Shown piece by piece: positions 8,261-15,816 of a DNA stretch of 64,000 nucleotides; the stretch's first letter is position 1; each line of letters starts with the position of its first letter. The notes beneath the pieces are model-generated. The model ran no database searches, was not told the origin of the DNA, and worked only from the letters and a program-made list of their open reading frames with translations. The translations under genes and the position numbers were made by a program. Source of the DNA: Duncaniella freteri (GTDB lineage Bacteria > Bacteroidota > Bacteroidia > Bacteroidales > Muribaculaceae); contig NZ_SJSA01000001.1 of the NCBI RefSeq assembly GCF_004766125.1, positions 2,046,001 to 2,110,000 on the forward strand, given 5' to 3'.

Positions 8261-8536
8261 TCAGGTCTGCCGTTTTTTTTCAAGTGTTGCGTATCCGGCT
8301 CGCGCCCTCACATCGTAAAGAGAGAGGAAAAAACGCCGTCCGTTACGCTCCGCTTTAAGTGATCCGTCGTGTATGGCATCGCGCACACGCTGGTCTGAAC
8401 AGTGCATTATCTCGGCTGCCTCACGCACGGTTATCTTCCTGTCAGGAGGCATTGGTGCGGTGATGTTCCGCTTTATCTCTTCAAGGGTGTTCTCAATCCT
8501 CGTGAGCCTCATTGTTATGCGCCGGTCTTCACTCAT
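8261..8536 (-). CDS. Excisionase-like helix-turn-helix protein
   Basis: A 91-residue protein with a short coiled N terminus (MRLTRIENTLEEIKR) followed by an HTH_17/Xis-like domain (ITVREAAEIMHCSDQRVRDA ... DGSLKAERNGRR). This fold is used by excisionases (recombination directionality factors) and small MerR-like activators. It is the promoter-proximal gene of the leftward regulatory operon, divergent from a CI-like repressor (8747), and shares the element with two integrases. It is therefore a good candidate for controlling excision. Confidence 0.75.
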   Translation of the reverse strand: MSEDRRITMRLTRIENTLEEIKRNITAPMPPDRKITVREAAEIMHCSDQRVRDAIHDGSLKAERNGRRFFLSLYDVRARAGYATLEKKRQT

Positions 8537-8584
8537 AGTCGTATCCGTTTATAAGCTGTTTGACATTTTTTCTGTTAGCAACCA

Positions 8585-8640
8585 TTAGCTATATTTAGAA
8601 AAATGATTATCTTTGCGATTAGAAATAATTAATCTAAATT
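8585..8640. promoter_or_regulatory. Divergent control region with TTAG/CTAA operators
   Basis: Between the excisionase-like gene and the repressor gene lies a -7 box for the repressor, TATCTTTG (8608-8615). It is surrounded by repeated TTAG/CTAA half-sites, including an inverted pair TTAGA/TCTAA at 8619-8637 and TTAGC at 8584-8588. This looks like an operator region for the adjacent CI-like repressor, which would control both divergent units. Confidence 0.45.
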
Positions 8641-8746
8641 AGGTAGTTGCAATAACACTAACAAACTAATCGTGCTAAATGATTGTTTGAAGTGTTATTA
8701 TTGGAAATACCTAATCAAATTTATTAGAAAATATAAACGCAAGTTT

Positions 8747-9211
8747 ATGGACAGCATAAGAGAAAGAGTGAGACAGGCGATGGAATGGCTGAAAGACAAC
8801 AGGCTGTTCAACTCCAACCGTGCCATTGCGGAAAAGATGGGCTACAATCCAAGTGTCGTATCTCAGGTGATAACCGGCAAATCCAACGTGTCGGAACGCT
8901 TTGTCAAGAGCCTTTGCAGCATATATCCACTCCTGAGTTTTGAATGGATATGGAGCGGGAATGGAAACATGATACAGGAGACAGCTGCACGGCAGCAGGA
9001 GTCGGATCCTGAGCCTCCGCAGTTTGACCGCTTCTCGTATATCCTTGCTGACATGGCGGAGATAATAAAGAACATGACCGCCTTCATGGGGCCGATGAAT
9101 AACCGGCTTGAACGACTGGAAAAACGGATTGATGAACAGGCAAAGGAGATTGAGCGGCTACGCTCTGAACTGTCAGCAAAAGAGAAAGCCGCCACCTCCC
9201 GGAAGAAGTGA
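8747..9211 (+). CDS. CI/Cro-like phage-type repressor
   Basis: The 154-residue protein starts with a helix-turn-helix domain (about residues 1-70: RAIAEKMGYNPSVVSQVITG is the recognition region, then FEWIWSGNGNM). A linker and a C-terminal coiled coil (about 115-150, LERLEKRIDEQAKEIERL) for oligomerisation follow. The start at 8747 is chosen because the domain begins there; an in-frame ATG at 8672 adds an unlikely basic leader. It diverges from the excisionase-like operon and probably keeps the element quiescent by binding the intergenic TTAG repeats. Confidence 0.8.
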   Translation: MDSIRERVRQAMEWLKDNRLFNSNRAIAEKMGYNPSVVSQVITGKSNVSERFVKSLCSIYPLLSFEWIWSGNGNMIQETAARQQESDPEPPQFDRFSYILADMAEIIKNMTAFMGPMNNRLERLEKRIDEQAKEIERLRSELSAKEKAATSRKK

Positions 9212-9237
9212 CGGCTGTGTCTGTGTTACGACAGATA

Positions 9238-10362
9238 TTATTTGAGTTTACCGAAGCCCTGTATGACGCTCGTCTGAAGCACCTGGGCGTATTTCTCGGT
9301 CATTGTCACGTTGGAATGGGCGAGCATCTTGCTCACAGTCTCGATGCCCACGCCCTTTGTCAACGCCCACGTCGCAAACGTGTGGCGGCCGACGTGCATT
9401 GTCAGGTTGATGTGCAGCTTGGCAAGATTGGCGATTATCTTCAGCTGGTCGTTGCATTTCTGGTTGCTCATCAGATTGAGGTCGTAATTATACTTTTTCA
9501 GTATGGCTATCGCCTTAGGCAACAGCACAATCGTATAGGGCATACCGGTTTTCATACGCTTGTCGCGTATGCAGTAGTCATCGCCCTGCCTGAACACGTC
9601 CGACTTCTTTATCTTCACGAGGTCGGAGTATGCCAGCCCCGTGTAGCACGAGAAAATGAACATATCGCGCACTTTCTCCGTCATGCCGTAGAGTTCGAGG
9701 GCTTCCACACGGTCACGTTCCTCTTCGGTAAGGAATTTTATACCCTCCGACTTTCCTCGGGAAATCCTCATGCCGTCGTAGGGGTTGGACTCCAGCTTCT
9801 CAAACTGTATCGCCTCCACGATATAGGGCTTGAGGCGTTTGTGATAGCCATGAACCGATGCCTGGGCTGTCACACGCTTGCGTATGAAATCGTCCCATAG
9901 TCTGATATTCTTCGGGGTGAGGTCGCTGAAAAAGCGTATCAGCCCGAAGTCGCGCAGGCAGTTGAGCATGACCTTGTGCTGCTTGCGTGTTGACTCCGTG
10001 ACAGGGCGCATGTCGATACGTTCCTCCAGCCAGTCGAGGAAACTTGCCGACGAACCCTGCAACTTTGTTTTCTTGACCTTTTTGAGAAGCGACAGGTCGT
10101 ATTCGCCCTTTGTCGAAGCTATGGACGACATCTTCTCATGGATACCGTCATAGACACGGCGTATCTGTTCGTTCAGATGGTCGGCCTGAGGGTGGTTGAC
10201 TACCTCCTTGCCGCTCCACTGCTGTTTTAGGACAGCGACGCCGGTGGAGAGACGGACGCGCTCACGGTTGTACGACACCTCAATCTCAACGGTGCCGGGG
10301 TTGACGGCCGATGCCTTCTTGCGGCGGTCGAAAACAATCTTAATCTGTGGTATTCCTGCCAT
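9238..10362 (-). CDS. Tyrosine recombinase / integrase, IntDOT type
   Basis: This 374-residue recombinase appears complete: arm-binding N terminus (about 1-90), SAM-like domain (about 100-195) and catalytic domain. The Arg I position reads CYTGLAYSDL with Ala, a substitution typical of the IntDOT clade. The other catalytic residues are present: His and Arg in HVGRHTFAT, His in LAHSNVT, and Tyr in EKYAQVLQ. It lies at the right edge of the 2967-10854 element, with its 5-prime side facing an array of TGTGGTACA repeats and the right-hand direct repeat. The arrangement (gene, arm-site array, att) is that of an autonomous integrating element. Confidence 0.9.
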   Translation of the reverse strand: MAGIPQIKIVFDRRKKASAVNPGTVEIEVSYNRERVRLSTGVAVLKQQWSGKEVVNHPQADHLNEQIRRVYDGIHEKMSSIASTKGEYDLSLLKKVKKTKLQGSSASFLDWLEERIDMRPVTESTRKQHKVMLNCLRDFGLIRFFSDLTPKNIRLWDDFIRKRVTAQASVHGYHKRLKPYIVEAIQFEKLESNPYDGMRISRGKSEGIKFLTEEERDRVEALELYGMTEKVRDMFIFSCYTGLAYSDLVKIKKSDVFRQGDDYCIRDKRMKTGMPYTIVLLPKAIAILKKYNYDLNLMSNQKCNDQLKIIANLAKLHINLTMHVGRHTFATWALTKGVGIETVSKMLAHSNVTMTEKYAQVLQTSVIQGFGKLK

Positions 10363-10404
10363 AAGTAAAAGATTTTAAGAATGATACATTAAAATTTCTC
10401 GTGA

Positions 10405-10677
10405 TGTGGTACACGAAAAAGCGTGTACCACAAATTCCGGGAAATGTACCACACGTGTACCACATACCATTCCAACGCATACGGCAACGAGGCTGTTGCA
10501 CGCCCCGAATCTTTTGGAAACATTTAGCACAAAATAGCAAATATCAGAGAGTTGGCACTCTGAACAGGCTCCGGTCGCTATGGCAAGACCGGGGCAGGAG
10601 ACAATGGCTGATATTTGATGGAAAAGCTGGTACATTTGTGGTACTTTTTTGTGGTACATCCACGAAATTTGTACCAA
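10405..10677. repeat. TGTGGTACA iteron array upstream of integrase
   Basis: The 9-mer TGTGGTACA or its complement occurs at 10405-10413, 10424-10432, 10445-10453, 10456-10464, 10637-10644 (8 of 9) and 10650-10658, with weaker GGTACA/TGTACCA pieces at 10629 and 10671. The first two form a perfect 11-bp stem hairpin with a 6-nt loop (10405-10432). The array separates the integrase start from the candidate right attachment site, so arm-type integrase or excisionase sites are the simplest reading. The remaining DNA to 10811 holds no gene that I can support. Confidence 0.65.
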
Positions 10678-10814
10678 AGATAATGTGCTAATTCCGAACT
10701 AACAAATGCTAACTTTGGCTATCGGCAGGAATTATTGTTTGTGCTAAATCTTTCTAAATCAAGATTTTATAAAATTGCTAACACTTGCACATCAGTCACT
10801 TACAGGCATGAAAA

Positions 10815-10838
10815 AAGGGCCACATAATTGTGACCCTT
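10815..10838 (-). terminator. Rho-independent terminator (leftward)
   Basis: AAGGG-C-CACA and TGTG-A-CCCTT pair around a TAAT loop and are followed on the minus strand by a run of six T. It lies directly downstream (leftward) of the tRNA-like 15-mer at 10840, as expected for the terminator of a tRNA gene whose body was replaced. Confidence 0.6.
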
Positions 10839-10839
10839 C

Positions 10840-10854
10840 TGTGATCCGCCTGGG
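10840..10854. repeat. Candidate right attachment site (15-bp direct repeat, copy 2)
   Basis: TGTGATCCGCCTGGG is identical to 2967-2981 and in the same orientation, 7.87 kb apart, with an integrase near each copy. It is immediately followed leftward by a terminator. The DNA from 10855 to 11095 has no supportable gene and ends at the truncated toxin gene. Confidence 0.4.
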
Positions 10855-11095
10855 GTTGGCGAATCTTATACTTTGCATTGATAATCAAGTTGTTGGCATT
10901 GCTCTTCCTGTGGTGTACACGTTACGCACACGACAGTGTTTCAATGTTCTTCGTCATTTTTCATCCGATAGTGCAAATTTAATCATTTTCCGCGATGTAC
11001 ACGCTATCCTAAATGTTAAAGTTTCTGCAATCGGAATCAGCATATTAGCCGTTATACTGCTGTCAAATCTCAATTATCTTGTCTCTCTTGGAATC

Positions 11096-11215
11096 TCAGT
11101 GCTCGTTTGAGGGATGTTCGGAAAGGACTTCATCGCAGGCTGTGTCTCCGATAATCACAAAGTTGTCAGAGAAGTCGGCAAACGCTTCCCTGAATTTTTC
11201 AAGTCCTCCTACCAT
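11096..11215 (-). pseudogene. Truncated AbiEii-like nucleotidyltransferase toxin
   Basis: ATG at 11215 opens a 39-residue frame, LEKFREAFADFSDNFVIIGD then TACDEVLSE, that matches the N terminus of AbiEii/MNT-type nucleotidyltransferase toxins, which normally run to some 250-300 residues. It stops at 11096 after a short unrelated tail. It overlaps the end of the upstream gene by 7 nt, the usual coupling of such a pair. The toxin is therefore deleted while its partner is intact. The break lies close to the right end of the neighbouring integrated element, so insertion or deletion there is the likely cause. Confidence 0.7.
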
Positions 11216-12138
11216 TTTATTTTATTCATCATTATTGCAATTTCTTTCTCAACCCGTGGGTCGTTATCATCTTTCAATGTCAGGAACAATGACAATTTAT
11301 CCACATAGCCGGAAGTGCCTGACGGCGGATACTTCCATATCTCGATGCGCTGTGTATCTTCAAAAGAGTGCAATTCGGGTATGGAGTATTTATGTTCACG
11401 CACCCACTCCGCAGTCAAAACTCTTGTCGGGACATCCTCCGGGGCGAGCATTGAGTAATGCGACAGAGCCGAGATTCCGCCAATATCTCCTTCGGGAAAT
11501 ACATCTGATGTGTATTCTATGCTTTTGATTGGATCAATTAGATTGGTTGACGCCTTATCCCAAAGTTCTTTCCCTGACAGTTCAAACACAAGTTTCTTAT
11601 TCCTGCTGCCTTCCAGACTAACCAATCCCAATGCTTCAAGTTGCTTTATGGATTTGGCGATTGTCTTATATTTATAAGGTACTTTATCCTCCAACTCTTT
11701 AAGCGACAAACCGTCAAGGCTCTCGATCTGTAGATGATAAAGAAGAATATATTGTGTTGACGGATAAAACAATTCTTTAATCTCACTTTTTGTTGACAGC
11801 CTGTTGATAATCAAGGTAGGCACAAATGCAAATTTATCGGCTACGATAAAATACACTCCTTGCTCCACTAATCGGTCACGCTCATAAGTCAATAAATTGT
11901 CAAAGTAAAATACAGCCGGAATATGCTTGATGCTTTCAATTCTTTCCGAAATCTTACGACGCTGCACATTGGTATAATCCATTTCACCTTTGGCCACAAG
12001 CAAAAGCATAACCTGCCCATTGAAATCAAACTGCATCATCTTGAAATTTGCAATGAGTTCAAGCCACAGACCTTTTTGGTCTTGCTTGGATAGATTCCGA
12101 AGCTCTATCTGCTGTCCGGCGATTGTTATCTCCTTCAT
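11209..12138 (-). CDS. AbiEi-like antitoxin / winged-helix regulator
   Basis: This 309-residue protein regularly precedes AbiEii-type toxins in Bacteroidetes. The N-terminal half (about 1-120) reads as an alpha/beta module. The middle (about 130-205) is a winged-helix: LSLKELEDKVPYKYKTIAKS then IKQLEALGLVSLEG. The C-terminal part resembles the antitoxin domain that counteracts the nucleotidyltransferase. The 16-bp inverted repeat just upstream (12150-12188) suggests autoregulation. With the toxin truncated, it is an orphan antitoxin that could still protect against or repress a related system. Confidence 0.7.
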   Translation of the reverse strand: MKEITIAGQQIELRNLSKQDQKGLWLELIANFKMMQFDFNGQVMLLLVAKGEMDYTNVQRRKISERIESIKHIPAVFYFDNLLTYERDRLVEQGVYFIVADKFAFVPTLIINRLSTKSEIKELFYPSTQYILLYHLQIESLDGLSLKELEDKVPYKYKTIAKSIKQLEALGLVSLEGSRNKKLVFELSGKELWDKASTNLIDPIKSIEYTSDVFPEGDIGGISALSHYSMLAPEDVPTRVLTAEWVREHKYSIPELHSFEDTQRIEIWKYPPSGTSGYVDKLSLFLTLKDDNDPRVEKEIAIMMNKIKW

Positions 12139-12149
12139 GTTCTACGATA

Positions 12150-12202
12150 TTTTGCATTATTCTCCGAGTGTTGGAGAATAATGCAAAATTGCGGAGAATA
12201 AT
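12150..12202. promoter_or_regulatory. Autoregulatory operator of the AbiE-like operon
   Basis: A perfect 16-bp inverted repeat, TTTTGCATTATTCTCC (12150-12165) and its complement (12173-12188), has a 7-nt spacer. A third half-site (GGAGAATAAT) lies at 12193-12202. It begins 11 bp from the start codon and overlaps a plausible minus-strand -7 box (CAATTTTG, ending at 12184). It fits the operator of a DNA-binding antitoxin. Confidence 0.65.
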
Positions 12203-12280
12203 CTAATTTTACAAATATATCAGGATTCATTTTTTTAACAGGGACACATTTTACATCAATCCCAGTTATAATACACCGTG

Positions 12281-12382
12281 GTGTTCAATGTCATTGAACA
12301 CTGCAAGGTATATGAATTAATTCGGAATAACACGCTCCTCCTTAATTTCGGCAATAGAACCTTGCTTATTGCCGAAATTAAG
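12281..12382. promoter_or_regulatory. Two perfect palindromes in a gene-less stretch
   Basis: GTGTTCAATG and its complement form a 21-bp palindrome at 12281-12301. A second perfect 16-bp inverted repeat, CTTAATTTCGGCAATA, lies at 12341-12356 and 12367-12382 with a 10-nt spacer. The stretch 12203-12460 has no supportable gene. The second repeat has the size and base composition of a regulatory operator rather than of a terminator (no adjacent T-tract), and may be left over from a deleted toxin-antitoxin locus. Confidence 0.45.
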
Positions 12383-12460
12383 TTATTGTGATAGCCATGC
12401 TTTTTCCCCATCGTGCCGTGGTGTTGACGAGCGAACACACTTCATACTATACTGACAAAA

Positions 12461-13075
12461 TCAGACAATTCCCAGCTCTTTGAACATTGAGCCTATTTCG
12501 GAATAGGTATAATCCCGTTCTCCGTCAATCAGGCATTTCTCAGATTTCAGGGCATTCTCAATCGCCCTTACCCAATCACCGCCTTTCTTCTGGAAATATT
12601 GATGCAATGGATGTGTCCTGAAAAACCGTTGAGTTTTTTCATATCCACATATCCGGCAAAGCTCGTCCTCTATGCTTTTTGAATCGGCATAATTTTGTCC
12701 CGTATATCTGAAATAATAAAGGAAGAACAGTTCAGTGCAGCGGTCAGTCTCAAAGAAACGGACTTCATAATTGAGCCCCTTTTTCTCATTGTGGACCTTC
12801 TTGCCATGATATTTCCGTTTCAATTCAGAATAGGCTGCCCAACTTGTCGGGTCTTTCTTCTTATTGTCCATGTCGATAAGACAAAAAATCCTGTCATATC
12901 CGATTGCTATTGCAGATTCAATCGAGCGTTCCAATTCACGCAGGCTCGTATTCTTCGGAGTGTCCGGTTTGATGCTCTGTAACTGGCGGAACTCATCCTT
13001 CAATGAATTGAGATAGAAGAACTCCGTAGGGCCTTCGCCGATAATCACAGTGGTTTGTTTCCTTACTTTTGGCAT
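12461..13075 (-). CDS. RloB/AbiLii-like TOPRIM effector
   Basis: A 204-residue RloB-family protein with a TOPRIM-type fold: Glu in IIGEGPTEFFYL (residues 11-22) and an Asp-x-Asp in FCLIDMDNKK (about 64-73), the metal-binding pair of OLD/TOPRIM nucleases. It follows the ATPase gene by 3 nt on the same strand. ATPase plus RloB pairs are known as AbiL-type abortive-infection systems, in which the ATPase is thought to sense infection and RloB to be the effector. Full length for the family. The role here is inferred from the pairing. Confidence 0.8.
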   Translation of the reverse strand: MPKVRKQTTVIIGEGPTEFFYLNSLKDEFRQLQSIKPDTPKNTSLRELERSIESAIAIGYDRIFCLIDMDNKKKDPTSWAAYSELKRKYHGKKVHNEKKGLNYEVRFFETDRCTELFFLYYFRYTGQNYADSKSIEDELCRICGYEKTQRFFRTHPLHQYFQKKGGDWVRAIENALKSEKCLIDGERDYTYSEIGSMFKELGIV

Positions 13076-13078
13076 GGC

Positions 13079-14278
13079 TCATTCCTGATTTAAGATGAAC
13101 GGCGAACCCAACACAGGTTTTGACCCAAACCGACCGATACGATAGGAATTGTAGAGTGAGTGTTCCCTGCGGAGGCCGAGTTTGTCAGCGCGGGTATATT
13201 CAGATGCCGCCGTTTCAGATGACTTCTCTACGAACCACACTGATTGACGGTTTTCATTAAACTGATCTTCTGAAAGCAATGTCATCTCCTGTGTTGTGAA
13301 AAACAACTGCGATTGGCACGAATTGGCAAGGAAGACCTGAATATAATACAGTAGCAGATCATAATGCAAATCCTCGCCTAATTCGTCAAGCATATAGATA
13401 TGGTCTCCGGTTATGGCATTATACAGATAGTTAAGATCAACCAGATATTTAATTGTTCCGGCAGACTGTGTGGAGAGAGGCAACATGAAGTTACCTTCAT
13501 CTGATGTATTTACAAATTCCACATGATTTTCGACACCATCCGATATGACGCTGAAATTTGAAATATTGAAATCAGCCTTTTTCAACATCTGTATGAAGAA
13601 TTCTTTCTTTTTCTCATCCTGACTTACTTCCTTCAAAAGAGAGACGAGGCTTTCACCGTCATTGCTGACTCCATGTACATGGGACTTAATCCAATTGTAC
13701 AGTGCCGCAATCTTACATGCGTCTTCCGGCAAGGACACTTTTCCATACGTAGAGAGGACCGAATGATTGTTGAGAGTATGCTCTTTCAGAACCCGGAGGG
13801 TCTTCGCCTTTATCCCGATGCTTGTTCCAAATTTAATCTCGCATTGTCTGTCTTCACCGGCAAACTCGCGTTCATAAAACAGAGACTTGCTCTTATTGGG
13901 ATAGTAATTCAATTCCTCTCTGATGATATGGCTTTCGAGATATGAAATCATATAATCATATCTGATACCGTCGGCATAAAAAGACACGAACATCTTTGTC
14001 GGCTGATTCTTGATCAAAGCAAAAGGCATTTCAGAATGTACTCTTTCATTTCGATCCTTACGGTCAATGAACATAAGTTCAAAAGCATTCTGCATCGCTT
14101 TGAGCATATTCGATTTGCCCGAAGCGTTGGCTCCGAATATTATTCCCACACGGCCAAGATGAACTCCTTTTGAGATTTCGGCACTCATCCAGTTTTCATC
14201 ATCGCCGTCCGTCTCGAAGTTCATCGTTTGGCGTTCCCGAATTGACAGGTAGTTTTCAGTCCAGAATTCGCGTATCAT
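13079..14278 (-). CDS. AbiLi-like AAA/ABC-type ATPase
   Basis: The 399-residue ATPase has Walker A in GIIFGANASGKSNML (about residues 46-60) and Walker B with catalytic Glu in IYMLDELGED (about 300). The large insert between them is typical of RloA/AbiL and OLD-like SMC-related ATPases. It is the first gene of a two-gene operon with the RloB-type protein and has its own promoter (14323-14330). Together they form a probable phage-defence module carried on the mobile region. Confidence 0.8.
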   Translation of the reverse strand: MIREFWTENYLSIRERQTMNFETDGDDENWMSAEISKGVHLGRVGIIFGANASGKSNMLKAMQNAFELMFIDRKDRNERVHSEMPFALIKNQPTKMFVSFYADGIRYDYMISYLESHIIREELNYYPNKSKSLFYEREFAGEDRQCEIKFGTSIGIKAKTLRVLKEHTLNNHSVLSTYGKVSLPEDACKIAALYNWIKSHVHGVSNDGESLVSLLKEVSQDEKKKEFFIQMLKKADFNISNFSVISDGVENHVEFVNTSDEGNFMLPLSTQSAGTIKYLVDLNYLYNAITGDHIYMLDELGEDLHYDLLLYYIQVFLANSCQSQLFFTTQEMTLLSEDQFNENRQSVWFVEKSSETAASEYTRADKLGLRREHSLYNSYRIGRFGSKPVLGSPFILNQE

Positions 14279-14322
14279 TTTGTGTTTTATCTAAAATTTA
14301 AGCCTATATTACAGGCTGACTG

Positions 14323-14330
14323 CAAAATTA
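14323..14330 (-). promoter_or_regulatory. Promoter of the AbiL-type operon
   Basis: On the minus strand TAATTTTG occupies 14330-14323, about 45 bp before the ATPase start, with a TTG -33 element some 20 bp further upstream. This matches the Bacteroidetes consensus. Confidence 0.6.
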
Positions 14331-14399
14331 GCTATAATTTTTGGCGTTTCCAAGAAAATCAAGGCTAAATCTGGTAGATGCTTTATTCAGATGCGATTT

Positions 14400-15123
14400 T
14401 CAGCAATGTAAACTCCAGAGAGGCGTGACGGCTGAGCTTGTCATCGCATAGCGAAGCATTGTCAGGTAATGGCAATGCCGTCAGCGGCGTTTGCCGGAGG
14501 CTGCTCTACCGCAGACCGCATTACCAAATGTTAAGAGCGGGCTAAACACCGAGTTGCTGAACGCCGGAGCCGGAGCTTCGCCAATCCTGCTCTTGCTTAT
14601 CCGCAACTCCGTATTCTTAACGCCCGCTCCATTGCTTGTTTCTTTTAGCCGTCGCGCCACTCTTCCGTTGTCTGCACTCCACGATGCGAAAGAACGTGAC
14701 GGCCTCCGTATATTACGGCAAGCCTCCATTTCCTGATTCCGTCGCATACATTCGCCTTTCCGGGAGTGTGGCATTTCAAATTTCATGTAGGTAACACTTC
14801 GACTGATTTTAGAAAAAACATTTCCGTATGTCGGTTATTCTGTGTCTCCAAAGAGGCACTTCGGCTCTATGTTTATTCGGCAATTTCAACATAATGCAAT
14901 CAACTGTTGGAAAGCATATTCGCTCGTGATGGAATAACGTGCCGGGAACGGGCTATTCTTTTGCCGCCTGTCAGAAAAATCTCCAGCCCTACGGGTAGTA
15001 TTTTTCTGCCGTCGGCGAACAGCCCGCTATTTCCCCGTCACGCAGGGATAGTAAACGAGCGAACATACTTCAAACAGTGATTAGACGCATTAAGCGGAAA
15101 ATCAAATAAAAAAATATCGCCTT
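14400..15123. ncRNA. Non-coding stretch with two large hairpins, possible structured RNA
   Basis: No credible gene fills this region. Hairpin 1 pairs 14535-14557 with 14603-14629 (GAGCGGGC and GAGTTGC ends). Hairpin 2 spans 14938-15042: CGTGCCGGGAACGGGCTATT pairs with AGCCCGCT..CCCCGTCACG, and CAGAAAAAT (14972-14980) pairs with ATTTTTCTG (15000-15008). A direct repeat ACGAGCGAACAYACTTCA follows hairpin 2 (15055-15072) and recurs at 12427-12444. Such elements sit ahead of the accessory genes of Bacteroidales conjugative elements, but I know of no assigned function. A weak leftward ORF (101 aa) crosses hairpin 1 and I do not trust it. Confidence 0.4.
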
Positions 15124-15339
15124 ATGACACAGAATAACCGACATATTAGAAATACGAGCTTCACACCATCACCAGCTCATACCGCATTAAGACGGCTGAC
15201 TAAGGTGGTCGGGATAATACTCGGAATGATAATCGGGATTGTCCTTTGGGTGGTAGTGAAACCGATGATAAGAGGTATCGGGTGGCTCATCAGCATACTG
15301 ACCCTTATCGCAATGATATACGTTGTATTAACATTCTAA
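15124..15339 (+). CDS. Small membrane protein of conjugative elements
   Basis: The 71-residue protein has a polar N terminus of about 25 residues and then two membrane helices (about 27-46 and 51-70). It ends 13 bp before the PcfK-like gene and is co-transcribed with it. Small membrane proteins at this place are common in Bacteroidales conjugative elements; the function is unknown. Confidence 0.6.
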   Translation: MTQNNRHIRNTSFTPSPAHTALRRLTKVVGIILGMIIGIVLWVVVKPMIRGIGWLISILTLIAMIYVVLTF

Positions 15340-15352
15340 AATATATACGACT

Positions 15353-15805
15353 ATGGCAAACGAAATGAAATCATCAAACGCAGTTATGGATGTTGTCCGT
15401 AACTATATGGAGGAGCGTTGCGCAAGCGACCCTATCCTCGCTATCAAATATGCAAATCCGGCCAAATCATTGGAAAAGGCTCTGAACTATGTGGCTCACG
15501 AGGTGCAGAAAAGCGGACTCACCATTATGGACTCGGATAGCGTGTTCTCTCTAATCCTTCACTATTACGATGAGAATTTGGAGGATGTCCCCAATGTCAA
15601 CTGCAAGATAGCGGTCGCAAAGGAACTCACCGATACCGAGAGAGCCGAAGCAAAGGAACAGGCTCTGGAGCAGTACAAGGAGGAACAACTCCGAGAACTC
15701 CGCAGACAGAACCAGCCGAAGGCAACCGCACCCAAGCACACCACCGCACCGAAAGCAGGTGAAGAAATCAATGTTCAACCCAATCTCTTCGGAGATGACT
15801 TCTAA
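15353..15805 (+). CDS. PcfK-like protein
   Basis: A 150-residue PcfK-family protein. The N-terminal helical region (about 1-105) has the family pattern around KAREKALNYV-like segments (here AKSLEKALNYVAHEVQ) and a block of acidic residues before LILHYYDENLED. The C-terminal part is a charged helix and a disordered Ala/Lys/Thr tail ending in NLFGDDF. PcfK proteins occur with PcfJ in Bacteroidales conjugative elements. Their biochemical role is not established. Confidence 0.8.
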   Translation: MANEMKSSNAVMDVVRNYMEERCASDPILAIKYANPAKSLEKALNYVAHEVQKSGLTIMDSDSVFSLILHYYDENLEDVPNVNCKIAVAKELTDTERAEAKEQALEQYKEEQLRELRRQNQPKATAPKHTTAPKAGEEINVQPNLFGDDF

Positions 15806-15816
15806 AGCATACGACT

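Noticed and set aside
9208..9900. A 230-residue plus-strand ORF
   Set aside because: It lies wholly opposite the right integrase gene and has no coding features of its own.
10405..10677. Possible CRISPR array
   Set aside because: The repeats are only 9 bp, occur in both orientations and have irregular spacing. No cas genes are present in the window.
10840..10870. A tRNA gene at the right direct repeat
   Set aside because: Only a 3-prime-end-like 15-mer and a terminator are present. The T-loop, anticodon and acceptor 5-prime strand cannot be found.
14481..14786. A 101-residue leftward ORF rich in Arg and Ser
   Set aside because: It covers one arm set of a large hairpin, has low-complexity composition and no promoter or recognisable domain. 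It is more likely non-coding.
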